Source: Pseudomonadota bacterium (GTDB lineage Bacteria > Pseudomonadota > Gammaproteobacteria > Burkholderiales > Burkholderiaceae_F). Taken from it: 8,792 bases of DNA. Location of the stretch: positions 1 to 8,792 of the forward strand of contig JAKANT010000041.1 in NCBI GenBank assembly GCA_021823635.1. The letters run 5' to 3'. The stretch's first letter is position 1. The number at the start of each line of letters is the position of its first letter. Both the position numbers and the translations under genes were made by a program. Of this stretch, positions 5,965 through 8,792 are shown in pieces. The notes under the pieces were generated by a model that was not told the DNA's origin, did no database searches, and saw only the letters and a program-made list of their open reading frames with translations.

Positions 5965-6963
5965 ATGTTCCAACGCCTGGTATCGAGCGCACGCCGAATC
6001 GCGGCCGGCGCGCGCTCTGCGTCGCGCCCGTCCGGGGCCTGGCATGCGCGCGAGGCGGCGATCATGGGCACGGCGATCCGCGTCGAACTGTGGGCCGAAG
6101 TCCCTGAGCAGGCCGCGGCGGCGATCGACGCCGTGATGGCGGAGATGCGCCGCATCGACGCCGCCATGAGCCCATTTAAGCCCGACTCCGAACTGTCCCG
6201 CGTCAACCGCGACGCGGCGCAGCGGCCCGTGCCGGTCAGCCGCGAACTGTTCGACCTGCTGGCGCGCTCGATCGAGTTTTCACGGCTGTCCGACGGCGCG
6301 TTCGACGTCACCTTCGCCAGCGTCGGCGCGCTGTATGACTATCGGCGCGGCATCCGGCCGAGCGAGCAGGCGCTCGCCGCGGCGCGCGAGGCGGTCGGCT
6401 ACCGCCATCTGATCCTGGATGCGCAGGCGGGTACGGTGCGCTTCGCGCGCCCCGGCGTGCGCATCGACCTGGGCGGCTTCGCCAAGGGCCACGCGGTGGA
6501 CAACGCCGCGGCCATCCTGCAGCGCCACGGCATCGCGCACGCGATCGTGTCCGCCGGCGGCGACAGCCGCATCGTCGGCGACCGGCGCGGAAGGCCGTGG
6601 ACGATCGGTGTGCGCGACCCGCGCCGCGCCGGCGAGATCGTCGCCGTGTTGCCGTTGCAGGACGTCGCCGTCTCCACCTCGGGAGACTACGAGCGCTATT
6701 TCGAGGCCGCAGGCAGGCGCTTCCATCACGTGATCGATCCGCGCACCGGCAAGTCGCCCGACCACATCCGCAGCGTGACGGTGATCGCGGACGACGGCCT
6801 GACGGCGGAAGCGCTCGCCAAGTGCGTCTTCGTGATGGGCGTGCAAAAGGGGCTGCAATTCGTCGCCTCGCAGCCCGGGGCCGACGCGGTGGTGGTCGAT
6901 GCGGACGGCGCGCTCTCCTATACGACCGGCCTTTCGGATGATGGGCGCAGGCAGCCGTTGTGA
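5965..6963 (+). CDS. apbE: FAD:protein FMN transferase (ApbE family)
   Basis: ApbE enzymes use FAD to attach FMN covalently to Ser or Thr of target flavoproteins, typically Nqr/Rnf subunits and periplasmic reductases. Family motifs appear in order: the IMGT strand, DLGGFAKGH (168-176), SAGGD (196-200), STSGDY (237-242), HHVIDPRTG (from 254) and TAEALAK near the metal site. In that last motif Glu replaces the Asp of the canonical ADALST form, a variant I recall in other family members. The length of 332 residues is normal. The start is uncertain. ATG 5965 has no clear ribosome site. GTG 5914 lies inside a hairpin arm. ATG 6064 has GAGG 8 bases upstream but would start inside the conserved first strand. 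The N-terminus is Arg/Ala-rich with no hydrophobic signal peptide or lipobox, so the enzyme may act in the cytoplasm. No target motif is visible in the window. The next gene starts 42 bases downstream, probably in the same transcript. Confidence 0.88.
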   Translation: MFQRLVSSARRIAAGARSASRPSGAWHAREAAIMGTAIRVELWAEVPEQAAAAIDAVMAEMRRIDAAMSPFKPDSELSRVNRDAAQRPVPVSRELFDLLARSIEFSRLSDGAFDVTFASVGALYDYRRGIRPSEQALAAAREAVGYRHLILDAQAGTVRFARPGVRIDLGGFAKGHAVDNAAAILQRHGIAHAIVSAGGDSRIVGDRRGRPWTIGVRDPRRAGEIVAVLPLQDVAVSTSGDYERYFEAAGRRFHHVIDPRTGKSPDHIRSVTVIADDGLTAEALAKCVFVMGVQKGLQFVASQPGADAVVVDADGALSYTTGLSDDGRRQPL

Positions 6964-7005
6964 ATAGGATGTGGCGCAACGCTTCCCGAGCGTGCGGAGA
7001 CGAAC

Positions 7006-8792
7006 ATGAGCGTCGCGCCTAGAGCATTCGAACTGCGTTTGCCGGTCCTTGCCGCGGTCGTCCTCGGTCTCGCGTTGGCCGGTTGCTCGCGGGGCACCGG
7101 CAGTAACTCCACCGTCGCGGTCAACGGCGACGTCGCCATCGCCTACGTCAAGCGGTCGAACACGATCGCCATGAATCCGACCGACGGCACCAACTCGGCT
7201 CCGGGCGGCGATCTGATCATTCGCGAGAAGTCCTCGCCGTCGGCGCCCGAGCACAACGTCACGGCCTCGATCACGCAAGGCCAGGGCGACGTGTCCGACC
7301 CCGAAGTCTCCTACGACGGCAAGAAGATCGTCTTCGCGCTGCGCTGCCCGACCTCCAATACCTCCACGATCAACGGCCAGCCGGCCTGCACCGGGCGCTG
7401 GAACATCTGGGAGTACGACATGACCGTCGGGGGGCTGACCGGCGGCACGCTGCGGCGGATCACCAGCTCGACGCAGGACGACGACGTCGACCCAGCCTAT
7501 CTACCGGCCGGCCGCGGCTTCGTGTTCGCCTCCAATCGGCAGAGCAAGACACGCACCGTGAGCGGCAGCCAGACCTTCTACATGGTCGACGAGTACGAAC
7601 GCGAACGCGTGCTCAATCTGCATACGATGGCGGCCGACGGCAGCAACATCCAGCAGATCACCGTCAACGCCAGCCACGAACGCAACCCGGTGGTGCGGCC
7701 CAACGGTGACATCATGTTCGCGCGCTGGGAGCATGTCGGCGACCAGAACCGTTTCACGATCTTCCGGGTCAAGCCCGACGGCACCGATCTGTTCGTGCTG
7801 TACGGGCAGTTCAGCCCGGGCAACAGCTTCCTGCATCCGCGCGACATGGACCCGAGCGGCCCCTACAAGGGCTTCGTCGCCTCTAGCCTGATGCCGCTGT
7901 CCGGCACCCAAGAGGGTGGCGCGCTGGTGTTCATCGACGTCGCCAACTACTCGGAGCACAACACGCCGGTCAACGCGCGGGTCGCGGGCGGCGGCGGCCA
8001 GCGCCAGGCCACCGCGCAGGCGCTGAACTTCAACCGCGGGCTGTCGCTGCACGGACGCATCACCACGCCTTATCCGCTGTGGGACGGCACCAACCGAGTA
8101 CTGGTCGCGTATGCGCCGTGCCAGGTCACGCGCAACGGCGTGGTCGTTTCGTGCTCCACCTTGACGCCGGAGGAGATCGCACGCCTGTCCGATCGCAACC
8201 GGCTCGCCGCGGACGTCGCCAACGACCCGCTGCAGGACAACGTGCGGCCCTCCTATGCGATCTACATGTTCGATCCGGCGCGGCAGACCTTCCTGATCGT
8301 CGCTGCGCCGCCGCCCGGGTTCATGTACACGGACCCGATCGCGCTGCAGGCACGGCCGGAGCCGAACGCAGCCGATCCGACCAGCGTCGATTCCACGCTC
8401 GCCGCGCAGGGGCTGGGGCTGATCGAAGTGCGCAGCATCTACGACACCGACGGCCTGCAGCGCATGGGCGAACCGATGATCGCCGCCGCCGACCTGCCGT
8501 CGGGCTGCACCGAAGGCATCGCCAAGACCGCGCCGACCGATCCGCTCGACACGCGGCCGCAGATCGCGAACATCGTGCGGATGAAGGATCCGGCCGACGC
8601 CGCGTACCGCTGCGCGCCCACGCGCTTCGTGCGCGCCACGCGCGCCGCGCCGCCGGTGGCCAACACGATGGGCGTGCGCGGAGCGCTCGGCGAAACTGAC
8701 TTCGAGCCGCAACAGATCCTCGGTTACGCGCCGATCGAACCCGACGGCTCGTTCAAGCTACACGTGCCGGCCGACGTGCCGCTGGCGCTAAC
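7006..8792 (+). CDS. Secreted lipoprotein with TolB/PD40-like propeller, related to hydrazine synthase alpha subunit (3' end outside window)
   Basis: The open frame has no stop codon: 595 complete codons plus two bases. The start is well supported, with GGAGA 5 bases before ATG 7006. A signal peptide ends in the lipobox LAGC with Cys27 followed by Ser28, suggesting export and outer-membrane lipidation. The body shows propeller-type repeats: DPEVSYDGKKIVF (98-110), DDDVDPAYLP (158-167), ADGSN (210-214), KPDGT (256-260) and a VFID strand (308-311). The visible end, EPDGSFKLHVPADVPL (578-593), resembles the domain that in HzsA-related proteins precedes a cytochrome c motif. This assignment rests on recalled family patterns, not a search. 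No CxxCH occurs in the visible part; at least six scattered Cys follow Cys27. Hydrazine synthesis should not be inferred, since many non-anammox bacteria carry such homologs of unknown function. A generic TolB-like propeller lipoprotein is the alternative. Confidence 0.75.
   Translation, partial: MSVAPRAFELRLPVLAAVVLGLALAGCSRGTGSNSTVAVNGDVAIAYVKRSNTIAMNPTDGTNSAPGGDLIIREKSSPSAPEHNVTASITQGQGDVSDPEVSYDGKKIVFALRCPTSNTSTINGQPACTGRWNIWEYDMTVGGLTGGTLRRITSSTQDDDVDPAYLPAGRGFVFASNRQSKTRTVSGSQTFYMVDEYERERVLNLHTMAADGSNIQQITVNASHERNPVVRPNGDIMFARWEHVGDQNRFTIFRVKPDGTDLFVLYGQFSPGNSFLHPRDMDPSGPYKGFVASSLMPLSGTQEGGALVFIDVANYSEHNTPVNARVAGGGGQRQATAQALNFNRGLSLHGRITTPYPLWDGTNRVLVAYAPCQVTRNGVVVSCSTLTPEEIARLSDRNRLAADVANDPLQDNVRPSYAIYMFDPARQTFLIVAAPPPGFMYTDPIALQARPEPNAADPTSVDSTLAAQGLGLIEVRSIYDTDGLQRMGEPMIAAADLPSGCTEGIAKTAPTDPLDTRPQIANIVRMKDPADAAYRCAPTRFVRATRAAPPVANTMGVRGALGETDFEPQQILGYAPIEPDGSFKLHVPADVPLAL

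Noticed and set aside
7501..8712. 403-codon - strand frame near the right edge
   Set aside because: It is the antisense shadow of the lipoprotein frame, which has a ribosome site, a lipobox and propeller motifs. The sense gene has no stop in the window and so is easy to overlook.
7006..8792. Calling the lipoprotein a true hydrazine synthase subunit
   Set aside because: There are no other hydrazine synthase subunits or anammox genes in the window and no heme motif in the visible part, so only distant family resemblance is supported.

Overview
This is GC-rich proteobacterial DNA. Codon usage, the tandem-domain universal stress protein and the RpfC/RpfG-like signalling pair suggest a betaproteobacterium or a close gammaproteobacterial relative. 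The exact taxon cannot be read from the window. All complete genes lie on the + strand. The left edge carries the start of a divergent gene, and the right edge cuts a long + strand gene.

Region 1 (1-1352) is a stress pair. A divergent chaperonin gene on the - strand encodes a GroEL paralog and is cut after 77 residues. It faces a 274-residue tandem UspA-family protein. The 266-base gap between them holds an FNR/CRP-family-type palindrome (426-439). The palindrome is placed as in a class II activated promoter: its centre lies about 41 bases before the start predicted from a TACAGT -10 element. The stress gene is followed by a perfect 9-bp hairpin.

Region 2 (1455-5814) is a two-gene signalling operon. 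The first gene encodes a 1104-residue hybrid histidine kinase in the order MHYT membrane sensor, two PAS-like regions, HisKA, HATPase, receiver, HPt-like domain. One base after its stop codon begins a 347-residue receiver/HD-GYP protein with an apparently complete cyclic-di-GMP phosphodiesterase active site. The cytoplasmic layout matches RpfC/RpfG, but an MHYT module replaces the DSF-sensing membrane domain. The likely circuit is an envelope or redox/metal/gas signal, then phosphorelay, then c-di-GMP breakdown.

Region 3 (5815-5964) is a 150-base spacer with a tandem 13-bp direct repeat and two consecutive hairpins.

Region 4 (5965-8792) holds an ApbE-family FAD:protein FMN transferase with no obvious signal peptide. 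After 42 bases comes a secreted lipoprotein that resembles proteins related to the hydrazine synthase alpha subunit (TolB/PD40-like propeller). It has no stop codon before the window ends and runs off the right edge. This pairing hints at an extracytoplasmic redox function, but the diagnostic C-terminus lies outside the window. No tRNA, rRNA, CRISPR array or insertion sequence was seen.
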